Notes: a model not told the origin generated them from the letters alone. DNA of 21,576 nucleotides from Anaerolineae bacterium (GCA_026129385.1 JAHCIE010000019.1:1-21576); one strand, 5' to 3'; counted from the first letter of the stretch, positions 1 through 7,329 are shown. Translations and numbers: made by a program.

Positions 1-874
1 TGTCCCGGTCGGCGTGGCGGCCAATGAGGGCATCGTATAGCCCCTGAAGCTCGTCGTCGGAGTAGAAGTGAATCACCAGTCGGCCACCCTTCTTGCCGCG
101 TACCAGGTCCACTTTCGTGCCCAAGGCCTGGCGAAACTCGTCCTCCAGGCGGGTCACATCGGGGGCAGTAGGTGTGGGGGCAGGGGTGGGCGCGCGTCCC
201 TCGGCCTGGATGCGACGCACGAGGGCCTCGGTCTGGCGTGCGTTCAGGTCGCCCTGCTCGACGAGGGCCAACACGCGCACCTGTAAGTCGGCGGTCAGGG
301 GCAGCAAGGCGCGGCCATGATTGGCGCTGATACGGCCCTGGGCAATGGCCTCGCGTAGCGGCGTCTCCAGGCGTAACAGGCGGATGGTGTTGGTCACGGC
401 GACGCGGCTCTTGCCAACGCGATCGGCGATCTGGTCGTGGGTCAGGCCGAAGTCGTCGTTGAGCTGTTGGTACGCCTCGGCCTCTTCCAGGACGTTGAGG
501 TCGGCGCGCTGGATATTCTCCACCAGGGCCAGCTCCAGCATCGCCTGGGCCGTGGCCTCCTTGACGATGACCGGCACCGTCTGTAGCCCCGCCTGTCGCG
601 CCGCCGTCCAGCGCCGCTCGCCGGCGATGAGCTGATAGCCGCCGGAGCGGGCCGTGACGACCAGCGGCTGAATCAGGCCATGGGCGCGAATCGAGGCTGC
701 CAGGTCGTCGATGGCCGCCGAATCGACCACGTGACGAGGCTGGTACGGGTTGGGGCTGATGGCGTCGACTGAGACCTGGATGACGGTTGGGCCGGATGGG
801 GATGGGGGCGACTCGTCAGCGCCGGGAATGAGGGAACCGAGGCCGCGCCCGAGGCGTCCCAATGGTTTGGACAT
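1..874 (-). CDS. parB: ParB chromosome-partitioning protein (3' end outside window)
   Basis: ParB is the centromere-binding CTPase that loads on parS and works with ParA in chromosome segregation. The 291 residues visible cover almost the whole family length. Seen: the N-terminal LGRGLGSLIP leader (about 7-16), PNPYQPR (41-47), the CTP-binding region with GERRW (85-89), the VENIQR motif (118-123), a helix-turn-helix around 145-166 (HDQIADRVGKSRVAVTNT), a proline/alanine/threonine linker (228-238), and the C-terminal dimerisation part with RGKKGGRLVIHFYSDDEL (259-276). The reading frame is still open at base 2, so only the last few residues and the stop are missing. The ATG at 874 is nine bases past the parA stop and has AAGGG just upstream. 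It is the last visible gene of the rpmH-rnpA-yidD-yidC-jag-kinase-parA-parB operon. Confidence 0.97.
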   Translation of the reverse strand, partial: MSKPLGRLGRGLGSLIPGADESPPSPSGPTVIQVSVDAISPNPYQPRHVVDSAAIDDLAASIRAHGLIQPLVVTARSGGYQLIAGERRWTAARQAGLQTVPVIVKEATAQAMLELALVENIQRADLNVLEEAEAYQQLNDDFGLTHDQIADRVGKSRVAVTNTIRLLRLETPLREAIAQGRISANHGRALLPLTADLQVRVLALVEQGDLNARQTEALVRRIQAEGRAPTPAPTPTAPDVTRLEDEFRQALGTKVDLVRGKKGGRLVIHFYSDDELQGLYDALIGRHADRD

Positions 875-883
875 GGCAAACCC

Positions 884-1657
884 TTAGCGGCTGTCGCGCG
901 CCAGCAGCTCGTCGGCGAGGCGCGCATACGCCACGCCGCCGGGGGAGGAGGGCGCGTATTGGAAGATGGTGCGGCCAAAACTGGGCGCTTCGCTGAGGCG
1001 CACGCTACGCGGCACAATGGTCGAGAATAGCCGCGCCCCGAAGTGGTCGCGCACCTCGCCCACCACTTGCTGCGCCAGGTTGGTGCGCCCGTCGTACATG
1101 GTCATCATCACCCCCTGGATGGTCAGCCGCGGGTTGAGCCGCCGCCGCACCAGTTCGATGGTCTGCATGAGCATCGCCAAGCCTTCCAGCGGCAGATACT
1201 CGCACTGCACGGGGATGATGACGCCGTCGGCCGCGGCGAGGGCGTTGATGGTTAGCAGGCCCAGGCTGGGCGGGCAGTCGATGATGACGTAATCGTAGTC
1301 GTCGCGCACGGCGGCCAGTGCGTCGCGCAGCCGATACTCGCGCCCTAGCTCCGACACCAGGTCGACCTCGGCCCCGGCCAGGGTAGGCGCGGAGGGGGCC
1401 AGCGCCAGTTGAGGGCGAGGCGTGGGCAGGAGAATGTCGCGCAAGGGTACGTCCTGGAGCAGGGCGGCGTACAGGGAGCGCTCGATGTGGTGCTTATCGA
1501 AGCCGAGGGAACTCGTGGCGTTGGCCTGGGGATCGACGTCGATGAGCAGCGTGCGCTGGCCCCGGATCGCCAGGCCGTCGGCCAGGCTGACGGCGGTGGT
1601 CGTCTTGCCGACGCCGCCCTTCTGATTGGCGAGGGCGTAGACGTGGCCCATCGGCAT
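884..1657 (-). CDS. parA: ParA chromosome-partitioning ATPase (Soj-like)
   Basis: A MinD/ParA-family P-loop ATPase that drives chromosome segregation with ParB and sits on the nucleoid. The protein is 257 residues, normal for chromosomal Soj-type ParA without an N-terminal HTH domain. Seen: deviant Walker A KGGVGKTT (13-20) with its signature lysine, Walker A' LLIDVDPQANAT (about 37-48), and Walker B-like VIIDCPPSLGLLTINAL in the first half; ARLFSTIVPRSVRLSEAPSFG in the second half is typical of ParA. The start at 1657 (MPMGHVYALANQKGG) has a second in-frame ATG at 1651 that would give MGHVYALANQKGG; either is possible. The upstream kinase stop lies only six bases away, so the two genes are probably translationally coupled. 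Confidence 0.97.
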   Translation of the reverse strand: MPMGHVYALANQKGGVGKTTTAVSLADGLAIRGQRTLLIDVDPQANATSSLGFDKHHIERSLYAALLQDVPLRDILLPTPRPQLALAPSAPTLAGAEVDLVSELGREYRLRDALAAVRDDYDYVIIDCPPSLGLLTINALAAADGVIIPVQCEYLPLEGLAMLMQTIELVRRRLNPRLTIQGVMMTMYDGRTNLAQQVVGEVRDHFGARLFSTIVPRSVRLSEAPSFGRTIFQYAPSSPGGVAYARLADELLARDSR

Positions 1658-1663
1658 GTTGCT

Positions 1664-2514
1664 CTAGCGAACCGTGGTGATGATGCGGCCTGACTGGATG
1701 CGCGTCAGCACCTGCTCGCGGGTGGGCAGGGTCGAGATGCCGGGGCCTTCGATGACAAAGGAGGCGGCCGCGTTGGCGAACTCGGCCGCCTGGGTCCAGT
1801 CGCCGGTCTCCTGGTAGCGGATAAGGAACGCGGTAGCGAAGACGTCGCCCGCGCCCGTCGGATCCACCTCAGTCGCCGCGTAGGCGGGGAAGTGGATCAT
1901 CTTGCCATCAACGCACACGTCCGCCCCGCGCCGGCCGCGCGTCACCACGGATAGGGTGGCGAGACCGGTCAACTGGTTGATGACCTGCTCGTCCAGGCGC
2001 ACGTCTTCCTCACTGAAGATGAGCACGTTGGCGCGGCGCAGAACCGTGGGCGCCGAGGTCCAGGGCGTGTAACGCACGCGGCCCTCGGCGTCCCAGGCGC
2101 GCATCCAGCCCTGGGGTGTCGTTCCCGAATGGCGAGCGGGAAGCAATCGACCAGTGCGGGGTCAACTTCCTGAGCGAGGGGACCAAGATGGACGATGGGG
2201 GCGGTGCGCCAGGTGGGAGGCACATCGGCGCAGCCCAATGGTCCCGCGACGGCGCGCAGGAACTGCGTGCGGTAGCCGTCGTGGTATGTGTTCTCGAAGG
2301 TTGTGGTGAGGGGGGACGGGATGCGGTGCAGCAGGACGCCGGGCGGGAGCAGCGTCGGGTCGAGGTCGTCGGCGGCGCTGGTAACGATGGCGGCGGTCCG
2401 GCCGAGGCGCTGGGCGGCGGCGGCGGCGTAGGTAGCGGTGCCGCCCACGGTGAAACCACCGGGGCGGAGGTCTTCTGGCACATGGCCGACGACGACGTAG
2501 TCAGGGGGGGTCAT
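1664..2514 (-). CDS. PfkB-family carbohydrate kinase, interrupted by one frameshift
   Basis: A ribokinase/PfkB-fold sugar or nucleoside kinase; substrate not predictable. The 5' part (from ATG 2514) gives DYVVVGHVPEDL and the glycine pair of FTVGGTATYAAAAAQRLG (about 21-38). The 3' part carries the PfkB signature DPTGAGDVFATAF with the catalytic aspartate. The two parts are in different frames: the first runs to LVDCFPLAIR, the second resumes with GTTPQGWMRAWD. One missing base in the CCC run at 2124-2126 (plus strand) would join them as LAIRGTTPQGW in one 283-residue protein, the usual size. Either a sequencing deletion or an inactivated gene. The start is eight bases from the jag stop and the end six bases from the parA start, so it is an internal operon member. 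A PfkB kinase here is not part of the universal jag-parA order. Confidence 0.82.
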
Positions 2515-2521
2515 GCGCGCC

Positions 2522-3346
2522 TTATTTCTTGGGGCGAATCGTCACCTTACGAGCGTCACCCTCACCGACGCTGACCGTCATCACGTCAGGGTCGTTGCGT
2601 AGGGTCAGGTGGATGATGCGGCGTTCGTAGGGCGGCATCGGCTCCAGGGAAATGGAGCGGCCGTCGCGCTTGACACGCTCGGCCATCTGCTGAGCGGTGC
2701 GGCGCAGGTTCTCGGCGCGGCGCTCACGGTAGCCATCCACGTCGACGACGATGCTGGCCCACTCACCGGTGCGATGCTGGACGATGAGGCGGGTCAGGAA
2801 TTGGAGCGCGTCCAGCCCCTCACCGCGTCGCCCGACCAGCGAGGTGAGGTCCGAGCCTCGCACGTCGACCAGATAGGCGACGCTCTCGTCACCCTCTTCG
2901 GGCGGCGACTGGCGGCCGGTGACGGTGGCCCTGAGGCCCATGCGGCTGACGATCTCGCGCACGGTCTGGGCGGCCAGCTGCTCGACAGCCGCGCCCTCGC
3001 CCGCCGCGATGCGCTCGGGCATCTCGTCCAGGTCGTCCGCTTCGTCTTCGTCCTCGTCCTCGTCCTCATCCTCGTCGTCGTCCCACTCTGCGGCAGGTGG
3101 CGGCGGGGCGACGGAGCGGGGGGCGGCTGCCTCCGCCTGGCGAGCGGGGGGCGGGGGGATAACGGCGAGTACCGTCAGCCGCACGCGAGCATCTTCGGCG
3201 CCAATGCCGAGGATGCCACGACTACCTTCGGTGAGAACGGTGATGTCAACCTGATCGCGGCGGACTCCCAGTTGCGCCAGCCCCCTCTGGATGGCGTCCT
3301 CGACGTTCTTGCCTCTAGCTTCTACGTTTCTTGTTGCTTCGGACAT
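2522..3346 (-). CDS. jag: Jag/KhpB-type RNA-binding protein (Jag_N-KH-R3H)
   Basis: Jag (also called KhpB or EloR) is an RNA-binding protein linked in Gram-positives to cell elongation and division, conserved next to yidC. The protein has 274 residues. Order: Jag_N domain (about 4-62, VEARGKNVEDAIQRGLAQLG, RGILGIGAEDARVRL); a proline/alanine stretch (63-86); a very acidic run of alternating Asp and Glu (88-108); a KH-type domain with GRRGEGLDALQ (172-182); and an R3H domain with PPYERRIIHLTL (238-249), keeping the R-x3-H spacing. The ATG at 3346 was chosen because Jag_N starts there; an open frame continues upstream without homology. It overlaps the yidC 3' end by 32 bases, implying coupling. 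The acidic linker is encoded by an imperfect 3/6-base repeat and may vary in length. Confidence 0.94.
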   Translation of the reverse strand: MSEATRNVEARGKNVEDAIQRGLAQLGVRRDQVDITVLTEGSRGILGIGAEDARVRLTVLAVIPPPPARQAEAAAPRSVAPPPPAAEWDDDEDEDEDEDEDEADDLDEMPERIAAGEGAAVEQLAAQTVREIVSRMGLRATVTGRQSPPEEGDESVAYLVDVRGSDLTSLVGRRGEGLDALQFLTRLIVQHRTGEWASIVVDVDGYRERRAENLRRTAQQMAERVKRDGRSISLEPMPPYERRIIHLTLRNDPDVMTVSVGEGDARKVTIRPKK

Positions 3347-4217
3347 TCGTGCGCCTCTTGTCGGCGGCCTGGGCAGGTGGCTGAGTCTCGGCCGACTGCC
3401 CATTGGTTGAAGTGGATGGGGTGGACAATACGTTCGTGCTGGCCTCGGCCGCCGCTGTGGCTGTACCGCTGATGACCAGGGACTTCGGCTCGCGAATCCA
3501 CGGCGGGTTGGGGATCGGCAGGCCGCTGGCCCCCATAAACAGGTACTGGAGGATGATGCCGACAACGTTCTGCGTCACGTAGTAGAGGGTCAAGCCGGAC
3601 GGCAGCGGGAGGAAGATGAAGGTGAAGAAGATGCCCATATACTTCATGGTCGAGCCCATCTGCTTCGACTGCGGGTCCGCTGACGTCTGCGGCATCATCG
3701 ATTGCTGAATCAGGCTCGTGGCGAGCATGAGCAGGATGAGAATGGGGAAGAAATAGGTCGCCGCGTCGATGGTGGGGTAGAATTGGGTAAACGGCCAGAT
3801 AGGCGGGATGCCTTCGGGGTGGGCCAGGCTGGGAATCCACAAGAAGGGGGCGTTGAAATCAGGGTTCTGGGCCAGCTTCTGAATCGCCTGGTACAGGATG
3901 ATGAGAATGGGGAACTGGATCAGCATCGGGAGGCAACCGCCCAGCGGGTTGACCCCCGCCTCGCGATACAACTCCATCTGCGCCTGGGACAGCTTCTCTC
4001 GGTCATCCTTGTACTTCTTCTTCAGCACCTCCATCTGGGGGGCTAGCGCGGCCATGGCTCGCGCCGAGCGCATCTGCGTCAACTGGAGGGGCCAGGTGAT
4101 GAGGCGCACCAGGATGCCAAAGATGATAATCGTCCAGCCGTAGCTGCCGACAATGGAGTAGACCCATTGCAGCCAGCCCGCGACGATTGTGCTCAGGGTG
4201 CCAAAAATCTCAAACAT
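3315..4217 (-). CDS. yidC: YidC/Oxa1-family membrane protein insertase
   Basis: Inserts membrane proteins, alone or with SecYEG. 300 residues, the short Gram-positive-type form without the large periplasmic domain of proteobacteria. Seen: hydrophobic segment about 28-44 holding the conserved arginine of the hydrophilic groove (R38 in GILVRLITWPL); the cytoplasmic helical hairpin about 50-90 (RSARAMAALAPQMEVLKKKYKDD is here, ending in LYREAGVNPLGGCLPMLIQ); later membrane segments about 95-115, 152-170 and 195-228. The tail after 250 is Ser/Thr/Ala-rich and ends in a basic cluster (KRRTNVRSNKKRRS), the kind of C-terminus that contacts ribosomes. It starts with MFEIFGTL with no lipobox cysteine. 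Upstream neighbour yidD is 24 bases away; downstream jag overlaps its end. Confidence 0.96.
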   Translation of the reverse strand: MFEIFGTLSTIVAGWLQWVYSIVGSYGWTIIIFGILVRLITWPLQLTQMRSARAMAALAPQMEVLKKKYKDDREKLSQAQMELYREAGVNPLGGCLPMLIQFPILIILYQAIQKLAQNPDFNAPFLWIPSLAHPEGIPPIWPFTQFYPTIDAATYFFPILILLMLATSLIQQSMMPQTSADPQSKQMGSTMKYMGIFFTFIFLPLPSGLTLYYVTQNVVGIILQYLFMGASGLPIPNPPWIREPKSLVISGTATAAAEASTNVLSTPSTSTNGQSAETQPPAQAADKRRTNVRSNKKRRS

Positions 4218-4241
4218 GACAACTTTTGCCTTCTCACGCCC

Positions 4242-4451
4242 CTAGGGGACGGGGTCGTAGCCGCCAGGGTTCAAAGGGTGGCAGCGTGCGATGCGCTTGG
4301 CAGCCAACCACCCGCCGCGCCACACGCCATATTTGGCAATGGCCTCATAGCCATACTGGGAACACGACGGTTGGAACCGGCACGAGGGAGGCAGCCAGAC
4401 CGACAGCGTCTTCTGGTAGAGCCTAATGAGGCCCAGAGCGAGGGTCTTCAT
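4242..4451 (-). CDS. yidD: YidD membrane protein insertion efficiency factor
   Basis: A small membrane-associated protein that aids YidC-dependent insertion. 69 residues. The family signature is complete: LIRLYQKTLS (8-17), then CRFQPSCSQYGYEA (24-37) with conserved cysteines, and RCHPLNPGGYDPVP at the C-terminus. Its ATG at 4451 lies inside the end of rnpA (29-base overlap), so translation is probably coupled. The TAG stop (4242-4244) is part of a CCCCTAGGGG palindrome, too short to call a terminator. The next gene is yidC, its functional partner. Confidence 0.96.
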   Translation of the reverse strand: MKTLALGLIRLYQKTLSVWLPPSCRFQPSCSQYGYEAIAKYGVWRGGWLAAKRIARCHPLNPGGYDPVP

Positions 4452-4809
4452 GATGCGGCTCCTCCTCTCCTATCGCATTCAGTATTCGGGCGCGTCGTAG
4501 GAGCTGGGTAAGTGCGTCATCCAACTCCTGGAAGGGCACCTCGGTCATGGGATCGCGCACGATCAGGAGGACATCCCATCCCTTGGCTACCTGGGGTTGC
4601 CGAAGCCGAACGGCCTCACGCAGTCGACGCTTCACGCGGTTGCGCGTCACCGCCTTGCCAATCCGCTTGCCCACGGCAAACCCGAAACGGCTGTAGTCGA
4701 GGCCATTCGGGGCTATCACCATCACCAGCCAGGCTGAGGAGTAGGAGCGGCCCTCGCGCCGCACGCGCTGGAAATCTTCGTTACGCCGCAGGCGGGACGG
4801 CCGATCCAT
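4423..4809 (-). CDS. rnpA: Ribonuclease P protein component
   Basis: The protein subunit of RNase P, which helps the catalytic RNA remove tRNA 5' leaders. 128 residues. Seen: LRRNEDFQRVRREGRSY near the N-terminus; FGFAVGKRIGKAVTRNRVKRRLRE with the RNR motif of the RNA-binding helix; and WDVLLIVRDPMTEVPFQELDDAL toward the end. The last 20 residues (EEEPHHEDPRSGPH and before) extend past the core and are encoded where yidD begins. It follows rpmH after an 87-base gap holding a stem-loop, and overlaps yidD by 29 bases. No RNase P RNA gene is seen in the window. Confidence 0.96.
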   Translation of the reverse strand: MDRPSRLRRNEDFQRVRREGRSYSSAWLVMVIAPNGLDYSRFGFAVGKRIGKAVTRNRVKRRLREAVRLRQPQVAKGWDVLLIVRDPMTEVPFQELDDALTQLLRRARILNAIGEEEPHHEDPRSGPH

Positions 4810-4828
4810 GCGAGACTCGGCGCTAAAG

Positions 4829-4889
4829 GTCAGGCGTCAAGGAGCAGTCACCCCGGCAGGCTTGCGTGAGACAACCCTTGACACCTGAC
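4829..4889 (-). other. Intercistronic stem-loop between rpmH and rnpA
   Basis: Two 14-base arms (4829-4842 and 4876-4889) face each other across a 33-base loop, eight bases after the rpmH stop. On the minus-strand transcript all 14 positions pair, with one U-G wobble; on the plus strand that position would be an A-C mismatch. This favours an RNA structure in the operon mRNA. No U-run follows, so a full intrinsic terminator is unlikely; a processing or stability element that lowers rnpA output relative to rpmH is an inference. Confidence 0.55.
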
Positions 4890-4896
4890 AAGCGCC

Positions 4897-5052
4897 TTAC
4901 TTGCTATTGATACTGGTCGGAATAAGGCGCTTGCGGCCCTTGAGCCGGCGGGCCTTCAACACGCGGCGGCCGTCGGTGGTCGCCATACGGGCGCGAAAGC
5001 CGTGGACGCGCATCCGCTGGCGCTTCTTCGGCTGAAACGTGCGCTTGGGCAT
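4897..5052 (-). CDS. rpmH: 50S ribosomal protein L34
   Basis: A small basic protein of the large ribosomal subunit. 51 residues, too short for many gene finders but unmistakable: MPKRTFQPKKRQRMRVHGFR (1-20), ARMATTDGRRVLKARRLKGR (21-40), then the short extension KRLIPTSINSK. The ATG at 5052 has AAGGAG (5059-5064, plus-strand coordinates) six bases upstream. It is the first gene of the operon and carries the strong promoter at 5090-5119. The upstream neighbour is murA on the same strand; dnaA is not adjacent. Confidence 0.97.
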   Translation of the reverse strand: MPKRTFQPKKRQRMRVHGFRARMATTDGRRVLKARRLKGRKRLIPTSINSK

Positions 5053-5089
5053 CGAAAACTCCTTGCTTCGTCAGGCATTAAGACGCCAA

Positions 5090-5119
5090 ATTATAGGCGC
5101 AATGAGGGTCGTCAGTCAA
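5090..5119 (-). promoter_or_regulatory. Sigma-70-type promoter of the rpmH operon
   Basis: On the minus strand TTGACT (5114-5119) is followed by an 18-base spacer and a perfect TATAAT (5090-5095). This is the best promoter match in the window and lies three bases after the murA stop, in the only gap before rpmH. The predicted leader is about 30 bases with a good Shine-Dalgarno. It should drive rpmH through parB. Confidence 0.8.
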
Positions 5120-5121
5120 CT

Positions 5122-6405
5122 TTACGCCCTCTCTATCGACGCCCCCAGAGCGCGCAGCTTGTCATCCAGGCGTTCGTAGCCACGGTCGATCTGGCGGATG
5201 TTACTGATGATGCTGCGCCCCTCGGCGGCCAGGGCCGCCAGGAGTAGCGCCATACCAGCGCGGATGTCCGGGCTGGGCATCCCCGTAGGATCGGCGCGGA
5301 GGCGGCTGGGTCCCACTACGACGGCACGATGTGGATCGCACAGCACGATGCGCGCGCCCATGTCGATGAGCCGGTCGACGAAGTACATGCGGCTCTCGAA
5401 CATCTTCTCGTGGATGAGGATCGTGCCGCGCGCCTGGGTCGCGACGACCAGGGCAATACTCATTAGGTCGGCGGGGAAGCCCGGCCAGGGCATGTCGTCG
5501 ATTTTGGGTACGGAACCGCCCGCATCGTCGCGGATCTCCAGGCACTGACCGCCGGGGATGACCAGGTCCTCGCCGTCGAGCCACATCTTCGCCCCCAGGC
5601 GCTGCTCAAAGATGAGGCGCGTCATGCGCAGGTGCTCCGGCTCGACGCAGCAGATACGCAGCTCGCCTTCGGTAATGCTCCCCAGGCCGATCCAGCTGCC
5701 AATCTCTACATAGTCGGGCGAGACGCGGAAGTCCGCGCCGTGCAAGTGGTCGACGCCCTCGACGGTCAGGGTGTTGGTCCCGACGCCCTGGATGTGCGCG
5801 CCCATCTGGTTGAGGCAATTCGCCAGGTCCTGGACGTGAGGCTCGGAGGCGGCATTGCGAATGATGCTCGTTCCCTGGGCCAGCACGGCGGCCAGCAAAG
5901 CGTTCTCGGTCCCGGTGACGCTCATTTCGTCGAGGACCATGTCAGCGCCCTTGAGGCCACGCGCGCGCATGACGATGGTTCCGTCCATGCTGACTTGCGC
6001 GCCGAGATTTTCCATCGCCCGTAGATGGGTGTCGATGCGGCGGCGGCCGATGATGTCGCCGCCGGGTGGCGGAAGCTCGACGTGGCCGGTGCGGGCCAGC
6101 AGCGGGCCAGCCAGCAGGATAGAGGCGCGAATCTGGCGGCAACGTTCGGGGTCCAGGGTGGCGTGCCGCAAGCCGCCGCCTGTTATCTCGATGGTATGCA
6201 ACTCGGGCTGGCGCACCGTCAGCCCCAGGTCGGCGAGCAGTTCACACAGCGTCTGCACGTCGCGAATGCTCGGCACATTGCGGAGAATCAGGGTTTCGTC
6301 GGTCAGCAGCGCTGCCGCCAGGAGGGGCAGCGCGGCATTCTTGTTCCCGCTGGGCGTGACGCGACCCTCAATCGGTCGGCCACCCTCAATGATGAATCTG
6401 TCCAT
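5122..6405 (-). CDS. murA: UDP-N-acetylglucosamine 1-carboxyvinyltransferase, Asp-type
   Basis: MurA transfers enolpyruvate from PEP to UDP-GlcNAc, the first committed step of peptidoglycan synthesis in the cytoplasm. 427 residues, normal length. Seen: SGNKNAALPLLAAALLT (19-35) with the conserved Lys22; the active-site loop PPPGGDIIGRRRIDTH (112-127); EMSVTGTENALLAA; and PWPGFPADLMSIALVVATQA. The loop residue that is Cys in E. coli (Cys115) is Asp117 here, the variant known from Mycobacterium and Chlamydia MurA, which are naturally insensitive to fosfomycin. The ATG at 6405 has AAGGAGG four bases upstream and fits the family N-terminus (MDRFIIEGG). It has its own promoter (6423-6451). Its stop lies just before the rpmH promoter. 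Confidence 0.97.
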   Translation of the reverse strand: MDRFIIEGGRPIEGRVTPSGNKNAALPLLAAALLTDETLILRNVPSIRDVQTLCELLADLGLTVRQPELHTIEITGGGLRHATLDPERCRQIRASILLAGPLLARTGHVELPPPGGDIIGRRRIDTHLRAMENLGAQVSMDGTIVMRARGLKGADMVLDEMSVTGTENALLAAVLAQGTSIIRNAASEPHVQDLANCLNQMGAHIQGVGTNTLTVEGVDHLHGADFRVSPDYVEIGSWIGLGSITEGELRICCVEPEHLRMTRLIFEQRLGAKMWLDGEDLVIPGGQCLEIRDDAGGSVPKIDDMPWPGFPADLMSIALVVATQARGTILIHEKMFESRMYFVDRLIDMGARIVLCDPHRAVVVGPSRLRADPTGMPSPDIRAGMALLLAALAAEGRSIISNIRQIDRGYERLDDKLRALGASIERA

Positions 6406-6422
6406 GCGGCCTCCTTGGCTGG

Positions 6423-6451
6423 ATTGTAGCCGCAAACCCCGGCGCGTCCAA
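6423..6451 (-). promoter_or_regulatory. Probable murA promoter
   Basis: On the minus strand TTGGAC (6446-6451), 17-base spacer, TACAAT (6423-6428). The -10 matches consensus at five of six positions, the -35 only at three. The predicted transcript would start about ten bases before the AAGGAGG of murA. It lies in the 80-base gap after the SAM hydroxide adenosyltransferase stop. Confidence 0.5.
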
Positions 6452-6471
6452 CTTTCCCCGCCATGCCTATG

Positions 6472-6486
6472 GGGGCAGGCTGCCCC
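6472..6486. repeat. Short hairpin overlapping the SAM hydroxide adenosyltransferase stop
   Basis: GGGGCA (6472-6477) and TGCCCC (6481-6486) flank a GGC loop. The last base of the right arm is the last base of the TAG stop codon read on the minus strand. It resembles a shortened member of the GGGCAGGC hairpin family seen at 7410-7431, which also carries GGGGC next to a TAG/TAC. It could act as a weak 3'-end hairpin; no U-run follows. Confidence 0.4.
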
Positions 6487-7280
6487 TAGGGAGTCCATAC
6501 GGTGATGGGCGTACCGACGCCGACGCCAAGCGTGGCCGCCGCGTCACCCTGGCGGACGGCGATCTCGATGCGGCCGCTGCTGCCGACGTAGGCGACGAGG
6601 CCGCCGACCTCAACATCGCTGAAGGTCTGCGCCAGAGCGACGCGGCGGCCGGCGACCGCGACGACGGTGTGGCCGAGCAGCAGGGGCGCGGGTAGCCGGG
6701 CAACCTCCAGGGTGGTGATGAGATTGCCAAAGCGGTCGACGTGCAGCACCTCACCGCGCCAACCGCCTTGCACCGGCGTCGGGTCGAGGGGCGGCAGCGT
6801 CACGGGGTCGGGGATGGGATCGCCCAGGGCCGACGGCGACGCGCCGAGGGCGAGGCGGGCGGCGACGGGGGCGAAGATGTCGCGGCCGTGGAAGGTGGCG
6901 CTGACGAGGGGCCGCCAGGTGGCGGGACGGTTGAGGTGATACGCCTCGCCGCGCGCCGCCTCGCCCCACGCCAGGCGCGCCGTCTCCGTTAGCAGGCCAT
7001 TGTCGGGACCGACAAAGAGGCCAGCGGGTGTGCGCAGTAAGAGGGGCCGCCGCGCCGAGCCGACGCCGGGATCGACCACGGCCACATGGACGGTATCGGC
7101 GGGGAAGTAGGGGGCTGCCGTCGCCAACACGTACGCCCCCTGGCGTATCGCGCCGGGGGCGACAGCGTGGCTGACGTCGACGAGGGTGGCGTGGGGCGTG
7201 AGACCAAGAATCACGCCGCGCATGGCGGCGACGTAGCCATCCTGCTCGCCGAAGTCTGTCGTCAGGGTGATGATGGGCAT
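6486..7280 (-). CDS. S-adenosyl-L-methionine hydroxide adenosyltransferase family protein
   Basis: Family formerly DUF62, related to the SAM fluorinase and chlorinase. Characterised members hydrolyse SAM to adenosine and methionine. 264 residues. Seen: ITLTTDFGEQDGYVAAMRGV (4-23), ISHAV-like VSHAVAPGAIRQGAYVLA (36-53), VAVVDPGVGSARRPL (67-80), VGPDNGLLT (90-98), ATFHGRDIFAPVAARLA (128-144) and VDRFGNLITT (181-190). D70, R77 and H131 match the Asp-Arg-His triad described for hydroxide-type members, which argues for hydrolase and against halogenase, though the halide pocket cannot be judged by eye. The start at 7280 fits the conserved N-terminus but has no Shine-Dalgarno; an open frame continues 26 codons upstream through repeat DNA without homology. 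Confidence 0.9.
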   Translation of the reverse strand: MPIITLTTDFGEQDGYVAAMRGVILGLTPHATLVDVSHAVAPGAIRQGAYVLATAAPYFPADTVHVAVVDPGVGSARRPLLLRTPAGLFVGPDNGLLTETARLAWGEAARGEAYHLNRPATWRPLVSATFHGRDIFAPVAARLALGASPSALGDPIPDPVTLPPLDPTPVQGGWRGEVLHVDRFGNLITTLEVARLPAPLLLGHTVVAVAGRRVALAQTFSDVEVGGLVAYVGSSGRIEIAVRQGDAAATLGVGVGTPITVWTP

Positions 7281-7306
7281 AGGGGGGAACCGACAATGGA
7301 ACGTAG

Positions 7307-7329
7307 GGGCGGCCCCCCCGTGGCCGCCC
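7307..7329. repeat. GGGCGGCC hairpin element, copy 1
   Basis: Perfect 8-base arms GGGCGGCC (7307-7314) and GGCCGCCC (7322-7329) with a 7-base C-rich loop, preceded by GTAG. It is the reverse orientation of the copy at 19752-19773 and differs only by one extra base in the loop. It lies 26 bases upstream of the SAM hydroxide adenosyltransferase start. Confidence 0.7.

Noticed and set aside
728..733. CACGTG inside parB as a possible parS site
   Set aside because: The flanks (GAC and ACG) do not match the parS palindrome, which needs TTT and AAA around CACGTG.
2609..3472. Plus-strand open frame of 287 codons opposite jag and yidC
   Set aside because: It is antisense to well-supported genes and encodes no recognisable domain; GC-rich codon bias opens such frames.
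4810..5121. Chromosome origin (oriC) next to rpmH
   Set aside because: No cluster of TTATCCACA-like DnaA boxes and no AT-rich unwinding region; dnaA is not adjacent.
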